DNA of 26,034 nt from CALJIC01 sp039805565 (GCA_039805565.1 JBDLTZ010000019.1:1-26034); one strand, 5' to 3'. Positions 8,368-15,740 are shown, numbered from the stretch's first letter. Translations and numbers: made by a program. The notes: generated by a model from the sequence alone, not told the origin.

Positions 8368-8462
8368 GGGGGCTGCGCCCCCATACCCCCGCTCTGCGAT
8401 GACGCGCGTTGACAGCGGGGCTGCGCCCCCCATACCCCCTCTGCGCTGACGCGCGTTTACAA
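8368..8462 (+). repeat. Two tandem ~48-bp GC-rich hairpin repeats
   Basis: Copy 1 (8368-8414) contains the hairpin GGGGGCTGCGCCCCC and ends GACGCGCGTTGACA. Copy 2 (8415-8462) has GGGGCTGCGCCCC and ends GACGCGCGTTTACAA. The copies share CCATACCCCC and CTCTGCG segments. The unit belongs to the same family as 1013-1080 and 6392-6488. Confidence 0.65.
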
Positions 8463-8485
8463 CTCACGTAGGATTGCTTTATACT
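8457..8485 (+). promoter_or_regulatory. Promoter of the trans-sulfuration-type enzyme gene
   Basis: -35 TTACAA (8457-8462), 17-base spacer, -10 TATACT (8480-8485), about 35 bases before the likely ribosome site. The -35 is the tail of GC-rich repeat copy 2. Confidence 0.5.
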
Positions 8486-8526
8486 CCACCCCAGAGATCA
8501 CGCGAGCCCGCCGGAGAGATACCACC

Positions 8527-9747
8527 ATGAGCGACGACACGCCGAAGCACTGGAGCCTGCTGACCCGCCTTGTCCACGAGGGTGAGCGCGCCCCCGCCCC
8601 GGCCGCGCCGCCCACCGCCACCCCGCTCTACTCCTCCTCCACCTACGTCTACCGTGACGCCGAGGCCTGGGAGGCCGCGATCGCCGGCGGCGGGTTCACC
8701 TACGGCCGCAACGGCAACCCCACCGTCGCCGCGCTCGAGGCCGTGATGGTCGCCGCAGAGGGCGGCTCCGGCGCGCTGGCCTTTGCCTCCGGCATGGCCG
8801 CGATGTACGCGGCGATCCTGGCCGCCGGCACCCCGCGCGGCGCCACGCACCCCCAGCCGCGCGGTATCCTCGCCGCCCGCGACATCTACGGCGTCACCAC
8901 AGTGATGCTCGAGAAGTTCTTCGCGGCCCAGGGCGTCCCAGTAGCCCTCTGCGACATGTGCGACCTCGACGCGGTCGACGAGGCCATCGCGCGGCATACG
9001 CCCGATGTCCTGATCGTCGAGCAGATCTCGAACCCGCTCCTGCGCGTGGTGGACATCGCCGCCCTCGCCCAGCGCGCCCGCGCCGCCGGCGCCCGCCTGA
9101 TCGTCGACAACACCATCGCCACGCCAATCCTCCAGCGGCCGCTCACCCTCGGCGCCGACATGGTGGTCCACAGCGCCACCAAGTACCTCGGCGGCCACGG
9201 CGACGTCACCGGCGGCGTGGTGGTCACTCGCGCGTCCCTCCCGCGCGACACGCTGCTCTCCTACACCAAGGTCCTCGGCGCGGTCCTCGGCCCCTACGAG
9301 GCTCAGCAGATCAGCCGCGGCATCAAGACCCTCGCGCTCCGCGTGCGCCAGCAGTGCGCCGCAGCCGCCCAGGTCGCCGCCTGGCTCGAGGCCCAGCCGC
9401 AGGTCGAGCGGGTCTACTACCCTGGCCTCGCCTCACACCCGCAGCACGCGCTCGCTACCTCCGCGTTCAGCGGCCTCTTCGGCGCGATGGTCTCGTTCGA
9501 CCTGCGCGACGGCACGCGCGAGCGGCTCTACCGCTTCATCAACGGCCTGCGCCTCGTCCTCCCGGCCACCAGCCTCGGCGACGTCTACACGCTCGTGAGC
9601 GCGCCGATGATGTCATCCCACCGCGACCTCTCCCCCGAGCAGCGTGCCGCACGCGGCATCGGCGACGGCATGGTGCGCCTCTCGATCGGCATCGAGGAGC
9701 CAGAGGACATCCTCGCGGACCTGCGCGCCGCCCTCGCCGGCCTCTGA
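8527..9747 (+). CDS. PLP-dependent aminotransferase-like enzyme of the trans-sulfuration (Cys/Met metabolism) family
   Basis: 406 aa fold-type I PLP enzyme of the cystathionine gamma-synthase / gamma-lyase / methionine gamma-lyase family in the cytoplasm. The Schiff-base lysine is Lys219 in HSATKYLGGHGD. Other family signatures are YGRNGNPT, GALAFASGMAA (phosphate-binding), IVEQISNPLLRVVD and LIVDNTIATP. GGAGAG lies nine bases before ATG 8527. The MSDDTPKHWSLLTRLVHEGE start matches the family's T-x-x-VH-x-G beginning. No other sulfur-amino-acid gene adjoins it, so which reaction (synthase, gamma-lyase or O-acylhomoserine sulfhydrylase) cannot be said. It diverges from the pseudokinase gene. 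Confidence 0.92.
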   Translation: MSDDTPKHWSLLTRLVHEGERAPAPAAPPTATPLYSSSTYVYRDAEAWEAAIAGGGFTYGRNGNPTVAALEAVMVAAEGGSGALAFASGMAAMYAAILAAGTPRGATHPQPRGILAARDIYGVTTVMLEKFFAAQGVPVALCDMCDLDAVDEAIARHTPDVLIVEQISNPLLRVVDIAALAQRARAAGARLIVDNTIATPILQRPLTLGADMVVHSATKYLGGHGDVTGGVVVTRASLPRDTLLSYTKVLGAVLGPYEAQQISRGIKTLALRVRQQCAAAAQVAAWLEAQPQVERVYYPGLASHPQHALATSAFSGLFGAMVSFDLRDGTRERLYRFINGLRLVLPATSLGDVYTLVSAPMMSSHRDLSPEQRAARGIGDGMVRLSIGIEEPEDILADLRAALAGL

Positions 9748-9923
9748 CCGCGCGCTCGTCGTCGGGAGCTCCCCTGCCGCCACCACCTCGGTCACGTCGC
9801 CCGCCCCCAGCCGTGCTATGCACACGCTGTGGAGCCCTGGCCGCGGCCAAACCGCCCGCCGGCCGCATTCTGTCGCAACCGTACCGCCTTTCGCTGCGGC
9901 AGATCAACGCACAAAAGAGCATA

Positions 9924-10286
9924 GTGACGATACAGACCCGGCTCTCCGCGCTCGCTCTGCTCGTTGGCGCGTCCCTCGTGCTGACTGGTGCGCCCCCGGC
10001 CAGCGGCGCCGCGCGCCGAACAATGGCGTGAGCGCAACGCCCCACGGCCCGCGAGCGCACCCTCGCGGCCCTCACCAGCGGCGCCGGCGTCGTCGCCTAC
10101 GTCCGCCACGTCCACCAGTAGCAGTAGGCCGTCACCGAGCACGCGCTCCCCGACGGCGCCATGTTCCGCAGCGCCGGCTGCTGCCGCGAGTCCATCCGCG
10201 CCTTCGCCCTGCTCGGCGACCCGATGCCCCCCGCGCGGATACGCGCCACCGTCGCCGACCTCTTCCTGCACGTGGACCGCCGGTGA
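9924..10286 (+). pseudogene. Secreted protein pseudogene, possible histidine-phosphatase remnant, three in-frame stops
   Basis: A single frame from GTG 9924 reads a clean signal peptide (VTIQTRLSALALLVGASLVL, then TGAPPASGAA). TGA at 10029, TAG at 10119 and TAG at 10125 interrupt it, and it continues to TGA 10284. Outside the stops the third codon position is almost always G or C, as in a recently working gene. The middle reads LAALTSGAGVVAYVRHVHQ, which resembles the strand-1 RH motif of secreted histidine phosphatases (ALRxGGxVxYxRH); the tail RSAGCCRESIRAFALLG is not diagnostic. At 121 codons it is short, so it may also be truncated. Sequencing errors could explain the close TAG pair but less easily all three stops. 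Confidence 0.5.
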
Positions 10287-10323
10287 CGTCACGAGCTACC
10301 TACCCGCGGTAGCAGCCCCGCTG

Positions 10324-10332
10324 TGCTATACT
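10324..10332 (+). promoter_or_regulatory. Extended -10 for the SH3 membrane protein gene
   Basis: TGC-TATACT, 32 bases upstream of the chosen GTG start. Confidence 0.5.
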
Positions 10333-10363
10333 CTGCCAAGTGAGCCGACCGCCGGAGGGAGCC

Positions 10364-10972
10364 GTGCCGAGCAAAATCCGCCCCGACGACTGGGATAGAC
10401 TCTTCGCGCCTAACGCCCCACGCCGTGGCGGCCCTCTGCGAGCCCTGGGCTATCTCGTCCTCACCGTGCTCGTTCTCGGGCTGCTGGTGGGCGGTGGCGT
10501 CTTCCTGCTCGACGCCCGCGAGCGCCAGACCGCCTCCATCCGCGCCACCGGCGTCGCCTTCGCCACCAACGTCGCCCCGAGCCTCACCGCCGCTGCGGCG
10601 CCCACCGCCACCGTCGCCGCCCAGCTCACCGCCACCCGCTTCACCATCCAGACCGCCACCGCCGTCCGCGCGCTCGGCACCGTCGTGGCCACACCCGTCA
10701 CCCCGGTTGCCGGCATCGGCCTCGGCGTCGTCACCGCCGGCGGCAACCTTCGCACCGAGCCCCGCATCGCCGACGACACCGTCCTGGGCCTGATCTGGCC
10801 CGGCGACCAGGTCACGCTCCTCGAGCAGCGCGAGGTTGGCGGCCAGCTCTGGTTCCGCCTCCAGGTGCTCCAGCCCGCCCCCGACCGCGGTGGCCAGGGT
10901 GTGCCCCCCGGCGCCGACGGCTGGGCCTCCGCGACGCTGCTCTCGCCCCCGACCCCCGCCCCCGCCCCGTAG
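10364..10972 (+). CDS. Membrane-anchored SH3-type domain protein
   Basis: 202 aa. GTG 10364 (VPSKIRPDDWDRLFAP) is preferred over the GTG at 10340: GGAGGGA lies just upstream of it, while the earlier start would fall at the predicted transcription start. A short cytoplasmic segment is followed by one transmembrane helix (LGYLVLTVLVLGLLVGG, about residues 28-49). A long Ala/Thr-rich stalk leads to a bacterial SH3 (SH3b) domain: VVTAGGNLRTEP, IWPGDQVTLLE, WFRLQV, GWASATLL. The domain faces outward and probably binds cell wall or protein partners. The tail is Pro-rich. It stands next to a secreted metallopeptidase, which suggests envelope work; specific function unknown. Confidence 0.72.
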   Translation: MPSKIRPDDWDRLFAPNAPRRGGPLRALGYLVLTVLVLGLLVGGGVFLLDARERQTASIRATGVAFATNVAPSLTAAAAPTATVAAQLTATRFTIQTATAVRALGTVVATPVTPVAGIGLGVVTAGGNLRTEPRIADDTVLGLIWPGDQVTLLEQREVGGQLWFRLQVLQPAPDRGGQGVPPGADGWASATLLSPPTPAPAP

Positions 10973-10973
10973 C

Positions 10974-10982
10974 TGGTACAAT
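10974..10982 (+). promoter_or_regulatory. Extended -10 for the metallopeptidase gene
   Basis: TGG-TACAAT, starting immediately after the SH3-protein stop codon. It gives a leader of about 175 nt before the TTG start at 11165. Confidence 0.45.
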
Positions 10983-10989
10983 GTTCGCT

Positions 10990-11164
10990 GACGCGAAAGG
11001 AGCGCCGGCGACAGGGAAAGCCTGTACCGTCTCAGCCCCTTTCCTGAGCCGCTGGAGCGCACGCCCCGACTCCGTAGGGAGAGGCGCCTCACAGGTATCG
11101 TGGTAGCCACAGGCGCCGCAGTCCTGCGCCCGGCCGCCCTCGCACCTAGTCAGGAACGGACCTG
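10990..11164 (+). other. Structured 5' leader of the metallopeptidase gene
   Basis: The leader can fold into several hairpins. ACAGG/CCTGT (11011-11025) and CTCAG/CTGAG (11031-11048) sit inside an outer GCGC/GCGC pairing (11002-11005 with 11057-11060), a three-way-junction layout. CTCC/GGAG follows at 11070-11081. GGCGCC (11083-11088) pairs with GGCGCC (11112-11117) around GTGG/CCAC (11100-11110). I cannot place it in a known riboswitch class. Regulatory RNA is inference from structure and position. Confidence 0.35.
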
Positions 11165-13099
11165 TTGATCGCACGTCGTACGCTCATTATCGCAGCCGTC
11201 GCCATGCTCGCCGCCGTCGCGCTGCTGGCGCTGGTCTTCGCGCGCTCGGCGCCGGCATCTCCCTCGGCTGCCCTGCCCACCCCACCCCCCTCGGCTGCCC
11301 CGCGCGCACCCGCAGCTCCCTCCGCTGCCCCGCTCATCGACTCGCCGCTGCCCTCCCCTACACCGCAGCCCTCCCCTACGCCGCAGCCCCCCGCCATCAC
11401 CGCCAGTACCGGCGCGAGCGATCGTCAGCTCACCTTCCGGCTGCGCGGCCAGGCCCCCGCCGATGCCCGTGAGGCCCTGCTCTGGATCGACACCGCCGCT
11501 GGCCGCGAGGCCCGCCACGTCCCGATTGAGCCCGGCGCCCCCATCAGCGCCACCGTCACCCTCAGCGCCACCGACGTCATCACGGCCGGCGACCTCGGCT
11601 CGGGCACCAGCCTCGACTACTGGTGGGCCGTGCCCGCCCAGTCTGGCCCACCGCTGCGCGAATCCGGCACTCTCGCCCTCCCGCCCGAGATCGCCGCCAT
11701 CGGCCAGGCCCGCCCCATCACCCCGGCCCTCGAGATCGCCTGGGTCGAGCGCGCTACGCCGCACTTCCGCCTCTTCGCCCCGCCCGGCAGCGACGGCGCC
11801 CGCGACCTCGAGCGCCTCACGCAGCTCGCCGAGGCCGGCTACGAGCAGGCCACTGCCGTCATCAGCCCCACCGAGCCGCTCAGCACCTCCGTCTACCTCG
11901 TGCCGCGCGTCTTCTGGCAGGGGGGCGTGGCCTACGGCGACGCGGGGCCGCTGATCATCAGCTACCTGGACCGCAACTACGCCGGCGTCGAGACCTGGAG
12001 CTACTTCGTCCACGAGGTCACCCACGCCCTCGGCGCTGCGCTGCTCCCCGACGACGCCGAGGTCGGCGGCGTGCTCGGCGAGGGCGTGGCTGTCTTCGCC
12101 ACCGGCGGCCACTACAGCCTCGAGCCGATCGCGGCCCGCGCCGCCGCCCTGGCCGGCTCAGATCGCCTCGTGCCGCTCTGCGAGCTGCGCTACGACTTCT
12201 ACGCCGCCCAGCACGAGGTGGCCTACCTCCAGTCCGCCTCGCTCGTGCTGTACATCGTGCAGACCTACGGCCTCGACGCATTCCTCGAGCTCTACCGCGC
12301 CCAGCGGCCGCAGCGCGGCGACCACGAGCAGAGCCTGGCAGAGTTCTGCGCCGAGGACGACGCGCGCCTGCTCCCGCCGATCGGCAAGACCAACGCCGAG
12401 CTCGAGCGCGAGTGGCTCGCCCACCTCGAGACGATCGCTCCCACCGAGGCCGAGCGCCGCGGCTGGGAGCTCACCGTGCGCCTGTACGACACGATGCGCC
12501 GCTACCAGGAGCAGCTCGACCCACCCGCCCGCATCCTGCCGCCGCCGCCCAAAGACTGGACGCCCGACGACGTCTTCCGCATGCTGACCCCAGCCACCGG
12601 CGTGCGCGCCGCCGCCTTCGAGACCATGCTCGCCGCGGCCGGCGACGCGCTCCACGGCGGCGACGTGGCTCGCGCCGACGCGCTCCTCGCCTCCGTCGAG
12701 GCCGGGCTCGACGCGGGTGGCGCCCCCGCCGACGAGCTCGCGCGGGGCTATGCGGGCGTCGCGCAGCTCCTCGAGGACGTGGCCCGCGCCATCCGCCTCG
12801 GGCGCCCCACCGCCCTCTCAGAGACCCTCGCCGACCCATCGCTCGCAGCGCGGCTCCCCTTCGGCACTCACGAGCTGCTGCGCGACCTGCGCCTTGCACC
12901 GGTGCGGCTCGATGTCCGCGGCGACGTGGCCGAGGGTGTGGTCGAGGTGCGCGGCGCGACGCGCGTCGGCCGTGCGGCCGACGGCGAGCTCTACCACGCG
13001 CGCTTCGCCAGAGACGACGGCGCCTGGCGTCTCACCTCCTGGGAGCCCTACACGCCTGAGATCGCGCCCCCGCCGGGACGAAATGTTGTGAGATGGTGA
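11165..13099 (+). CDS. Secreted or membrane-anchored gluzincin metallopeptidase (peptidase MA-like)
   Basis: 644 aa. The TTG start gives a signal/anchor sequence (MIARRTLIIAAVAML then LAAVALLALVFA) with twin arginines at its head; the first internal ATG would cut into the hydrophobic core. A Pro/Ala/Ser linker (residues ~30-78) precedes a beta-rich domain, then the peptidase: HEVTH at 283-287 with a third zinc ligand Glu306 in LGEGVAVF, spaced as in gluzincins. The following helix YLQSASLVLYIVQTYG is typical of peptidase MA family proteins. The last ~170 residues are helical and then a small alpha/beta (NTF2-like-looking) region ending EPYTPEIAPPPG. It acts outside the membrane; substrate unknown. 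Codon use matches neighbours. Confidence 0.8.
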   Translation: MIARRTLIIAAVAMLAAVALLALVFARSAPASPSAALPTPPPSAAPRAPAAPSAAPLIDSPLPSPTPQPSPTPQPPAITASTGASDRQLTFRLRGQAPADAREALLWIDTAAGREARHVPIEPGAPISATVTLSATDVITAGDLGSGTSLDYWWAVPAQSGPPLRESGTLALPPEIAAIGQARPITPALEIAWVERATPHFRLFAPPGSDGARDLERLTQLAEAGYEQATAVISPTEPLSTSVYLVPRVFWQGGVAYGDAGPLIISYLDRNYAGVETWSYFVHEVTHALGAALLPDDAEVGGVLGEGVAVFATGGHYSLEPIAARAAALAGSDRLVPLCELRYDFYAAQHEVAYLQSASLVLYIVQTYGLDAFLELYRAQRPQRGDHEQSLAEFCAEDDARLLPPIGKTNAELEREWLAHLETIAPTEAERRGWELTVRLYDTMRRYQEQLDPPARILPPPPKDWTPDDVFRMLTPATGVRAAAFETMLAAAGDALHGGDVARADALLASVEAGLDAGGAPADELARGYAGVAQLLEDVARAIRLGRPTALSETLADPSLAARLPFGTHELLRDLRLAPVRLDVRGDVAEGVVEVRGATRVGRAADGELYHARFARDDGAWRLTSWEPYTPEIAPPPGRNVVRW

Positions 13100-13141
13100 C
13101 AAGAGCAGTGCGCTGCGGGCGCAGCTAAAGAGAACAAACAC

Positions 13142-13810
13142 ATGCGCCGAGAAGACTACATCCTCCGCCTGATCGCCGAGTTCGTGCGCGCCCTCCACCG
13201 CATCACCGGGCTTGCCCGCGAGGGGCGCCACATCGAGGCGCTCGAGTCGCTCGACCACGCCGCACGCCAGCTCGCCGGCGGCGGGCTCGACGACCTCCTC
13301 AGGCTCCCCAGCGCCGAGCTCCTCGCGCGGCTGACCTTCGGCGAGCAGACCGAGGTCGCCCGCGACCGCTGCGCCTTCGCCGCCGAGCTCCTCCGCGAGG
13401 CCGGCGCGAGCTACAGCGCGCTCGGCGAGGAGGACACCGCCGACGCCTCCTTCCTCGCCGCGCTGCGCCTCCAGCTCACCGTGCTGGAGCGCTACGGCGT
13501 CGAGGACATGCCCGAGTTCGCGCCGGACATCACCGACATCGTGGCGGCGGTCGGCCTCTACCGCCTGCCCCTTGACCTCTACCACTGGCTCGTGGCGCAC
13601 TACGAGCGTACGGGCGCCTACGCCGACGCCGAGGACGCGCTGCACGCCCTGCTCGACGCGGTCCCCGGCGATACCTCAGCGCTCCAGCGCGGCCTCGCCC
13701 TCTACCACCGGCTGCTCGCGCGCACTGACGAGGAGCTGCTGGCCGGCGACCTCTCGCGCGCCGAGGTCGAGGAGGCCCTGGCCGAGCTGCGCGCCCGTTA
13801 CGAGACCTGA
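13142..13810 (+). CDS. Conserved hypothetical helical protein (DUF6483-like)
   Basis: 222 aa, cytoplasmic, no signal or membrane segment. The start MRREDYILRLIAEFVRALHRI and the helical, TPR-like layout with acidic repeats (GAYADAEDALHALLDAVPGD) fit a small family I recall in Chloroflexota as DUF6483; I cannot confirm the number. ATG 13142 follows AAAGAGAA at fair spacing. It begins 42 bases after the metallopeptidase stop, so the pair may form an operon. Its last 34 bases, including the stop, are duplicated just downstream. Confidence 0.75.
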   Translation: MRREDYILRLIAEFVRALHRITGLAREGRHIEALESLDHAARQLAGGGLDDLLRLPSAELLARLTFGEQTEVARDRCAFAAELLREAGASYSALGEEDTADASFLAALRLQLTVLERYGVEDMPEFAPDITDIVAAVGLYRLPLDLYHWLVAHYERTGAYADAEDALHALLDAVPGDTSALQRGLALYHRLLARTDEELLAGDLSRAEVEEALAELRARYET

Positions 13811-13845
13811 ACTGGCCGAGCTGCGCGCCCGTTGCGAGACCTGAA
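13778..13845 (+). repeat. 34-bp tandem duplication at the 3' end of the hypothetical gene
   Basis: Copies 13778-13811 and 13812-13845 both run CTGGCCGAGCTG to GAGACCTGAA. They differ at one base (TAC in copy 1, TGC in copy 2). Copy 1 carries the working stop codon. Confidence 0.9.
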
Positions 13846-13875
13846 CCGCACGCGCCGGCACCGCCCCGCCCCGCG

Positions 13876-13884
13876 TGCTATCAT
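13876..13884 (+). promoter_or_regulatory. Extended -10 for the GMC oxidoreductase gene
   Basis: TGC-TATCAT, 59 bases upstream of the ATG at 13944. Confidence 0.35.
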
Positions 13885-13943
13885 GCGCCGCCAAGACGCC
13901 CGGGCAGCGTGACCGGGCACAGATCCTACGGCGAGCGAAAACG

Positions 13944-15254
13944 ATGGCTGAACAGATGTCACTCACCGCCGACGCCATCGTCGTCGGCAGCGGCCCCGGC
14001 GGCGCCACCGTCGCCCGTGAGCTGGCCCGCGGCGGCCGGCGCGTCCTGCTGCTGGAGCGCGGCCAGGACCACCGCCGCATGCCCTGGTACGGCACCTACC
14101 TCGGCGCCATGCTCTACTCCGACCACGCCAGCCTGCTCTTCACCCGCGAGGGGCTCCAGATTGTGCGGCCGCTGATGGTCGGCGGCGCCACCAGCATGTA
14201 CTGCGGCTGCGCTGCCCCGCCCCCCGCCTGGCTCGCTTCCCGCTACGGCGTCGACGTCGAGCAGGAGGTCTCCGAGACCGTTGAGGAGCTCGAGGTCGCA
14301 CCGCTCCCATCAGCCCAGCGCGGCGAGGGCTCCACCCGCATCGCCGAGGCTGGTCGCGCCCTCGGCTACGACTGGCAGCCGCAGCTCAAGCTCATGCGCC
14401 TCGGCCGCGCCCAGCCGCACGACTGCAGCGCAACGTGTATGCTCGGCTGCCGCTGCGGGGCTAAGTGGAGCGCCGCCGAGTTCGTGGATGACGCCGTGGT
14501 CGCCGGCGCCGACCTCCGCACCGGGGCGCGCGTCGAGCGCGTGCTCATCGAGGGCGGCAGCGCCGCTGGCGTTGCCGGGACCCTGGGCGGCAGGCCGTTC
14601 ACCGCGCGCGCGGGGACTGTGGTGCTGGCCGCGGGCGGCATCGGCACACCGCGCATCCTGCAAGCCTCCGGATTCCGCGAGGCCGGCCAGGGCAGCACGA
14701 TGGACGCCACCCTCATGGTCTACGGCGTCGCCAAGGGCCCCGGCATCGGCAGCGAGCCCCCTATGACCTGGGCGTGGCACGACGAGGACGCCGGCTTCAT
14801 GCTCAGCACCCTGATCGACCCCTGGTTGCTCTACCCGATCACCGCCGCACTCTCTGGCCCGCGCCGGCTCGCCTCGTGGGCGCGGTACGGCAGCACCCTC
14901 GGCGTTATGATCAAACTGCGCGACGAGCTCTCGGGCGGAGTGAGCGCCCGCTCGATCAGCAAGCCCCTCGGCGCGCGCGACCGCGAGCGGCTCGGGCACG
15001 CCCGCCAGCTCGCCGAGCGCATCCTGGCCGAGGCCGGCTGTGACCGCGGCAGCATCTTCGCTACGCCGCTGCGCGGCACCCACCCCGGGAGCACGGCCCG
15101 CGTCGGCGCGCTGGTTGGGGCAGACCTCCAGGCCGAGACGCGCGGGCTCTACGTGTGTGACGCCAGCGCCTTCCCCGAGGCCCTGGGTCGCCCCACCGTC
15201 CTGACGCTGATCGGCATGGGGAAGCGGCTCGGACGCGCACTACTGGCTTCCTAG
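13944..15254 (+). CDS. GMC family FAD-dependent oxidoreductase with a Cys-rich insert
   Basis: 436 aa flavoenzyme. The FAD dinucleotide motif is VVGSGPGGATVARELARGG near the N-terminus. The second nucleotide-contact strand is VVLAAGGIGTPRILQASG. The C-terminal domain has GTHPGSTARVG and GLYVCDASAFPEALGRPTVL, the GMC active-site and flavin-closing region. A central segment reads HDCSATCMLGCRCGAKWSA, resembling the cysteine-rich CGxCxxGCxxGxK loop seen in long-chain alcohol oxidase-type GMC proteins; whether it binds a metal is unknown. ATG 13944 is chosen because the fold starts right after it; ribosome site weak. At 436 aa it is shorter than typical GMC enzymes (~500-600). The substrate is probably an alcohol, but unidentified. 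Confidence 0.85.
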   Translation: MAEQMSLTADAIVVGSGPGGATVARELARGGRRVLLLERGQDHRRMPWYGTYLGAMLYSDHASLLFTREGLQIVRPLMVGGATSMYCGCAAPPPAWLASRYGVDVEQEVSETVEELEVAPLPSAQRGEGSTRIAEAGRALGYDWQPQLKLMRLGRAQPHDCSATCMLGCRCGAKWSAAEFVDDAVVAGADLRTGARVERVLIEGGSAAGVAGTLGGRPFTARAGTVVLAAGGIGTPRILQASGFREAGQGSTMDATLMVYGVAKGPGIGSEPPMTWAWHDEDAGFMLSTLIDPWLLYPITAALSGPRRLASWARYGSTLGVMIKLRDELSGGVSARSISKPLGARDRERLGHARQLAERILAEAGCDRGSIFATPLRGTHPGSTARVGALVGADLQAETRGLYVCDASAFPEALGRPTVLTLIGMGKRLGRALLAS

Positions 15255-15317
15255 CAGCATGGGCTTCCATCGCCCGCCTCAGACTCGCGGGGTGCCCACC
15301 CGCACCGGCGCAATGAT

Positions 15318-15659
15318 GTGTACGCGCTCTACCACCTTGCCACCGATGACGACCCACGCGACCACCCGTTCAGCTTCCCGCGCCTCATCCAGCTTGATGC
15401 GCTCGGTGATGCTCTCGCCGACGCACTGGAGCGTCGCAACGCGCGCCGCCCGGACGCCGCCGCGCTCCGCGGACACCTCGAGACCCTGCTGGATCCGCCC
15501 GCCCCTCCGGTGCGTACCTCGAGTGGGATTGGGTGTGCCCTATCGCTCCTGGCGCTTGTCGAGGTGACCGATGCAGACAACACCGGCGCGTGGCGCCAGG
15601 TCCGCGCGGGGGACACTGTCGGCTGGGTGAGCGCGCGCTACCTGCGGATCACGGGGTAG
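15318..15659 (+). CDS. Small SH3-like protein, probably a truncated gene remnant
   Basis: 113 codons from GTG 15318 (MYALYHLATDDDPRDHPFSF). The same frame is open back to the GMC stop with no better start, and no ribosome site precedes it. The C-terminal ~40 residues (VEVTDADNTGAWRQVRAG, then DTVGWVSARYLRI) are the second half of an SH3b domain. The expected first half (NVRxGPGxxY) is blurred into VRTSSGIGCALSLL, and a neighbouring frame reads GLGVPYRSW, suggesting an old frameshift. The N-terminal half is not recognised. I treat it as a decayed fragment of a larger SH3 protein; a working small gene is less likely. Confidence 0.4.
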   Translation: MYALYHLATDDDPRDHPFSFPRLIQLDALGDALADALERRNARRPDAAALRGHLETLLDPPAPPVRTSSGIGCALSLLALVEVTDADNTGAWRQVRAGDTVGWVSARYLRITG

Positions 15660-15669
15660 TACACGAAAA

Positions 15670-15678
15670 TGGTACAAT
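15670..15678 (+). promoter_or_regulatory. Extended -10 candidate upstream of the membrane protein gene
   Basis: TGG-TACAAT, 92 bases before the ATG at 15770; the distal of two candidate promoters. Confidence 0.4.
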
Positions 15679-15686
15679 TGCATAGA

Positions 15687-15740
15687 TTCGCAACGACTCT
15701 GGTTATTGCGAACATCCCCAGTCACAGGTATACTGTAACT
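15687..15740 (+). promoter_or_regulatory. Promoter overlapped by two palindromes (candidate operators)
   Basis: The -35 TTGCGA (15706-15711), 17-base spacer and -10 TATACT (15729-15734) form a strong promoter. Palindrome 1 is TTCGCAA (15687-15693) with TTGCGAA (15706-15712), the right arm lying on the -35. Palindrome 2 is AGTCACAG (15720-15727) with CTGTAACT (15733-15740), seven of eight matching around GTATA, lying on the -10. The layout is that of a repressed promoter; the regulator is not known. Confidence 0.55.

Larger units (their letters stand above)
8318..8485. repeat. 16-bp inverted repeat embracing the divergent promoters
   Basis: Minus-strand AGGATTGCTATATAAT (8333-8318) and plus-strand AGGATTGCTTTATACT (8470-8485) agree at 14 of 16 positions. 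Each includes the -10 of the gene it faces. They may be paired operator sites or ends of an inserted 168-bp segment holding the GC-rich repeats. Confidence 0.5.

Noticed and set aside
11100..11167. Cobalamin riboswitch, because of GCCAC and AGTCAGGAACGGACCTG near the start
   Set aside because: The other conserved blocks are absent or out of order. The resemblance is too weak to call.
11150..12112. 320-codon minus-strand frame inside the metallopeptidase gene
   Set aside because: Antisense to the HEVTH peptidase; Gly/Ala/Asp-rich, no start signals or motifs.
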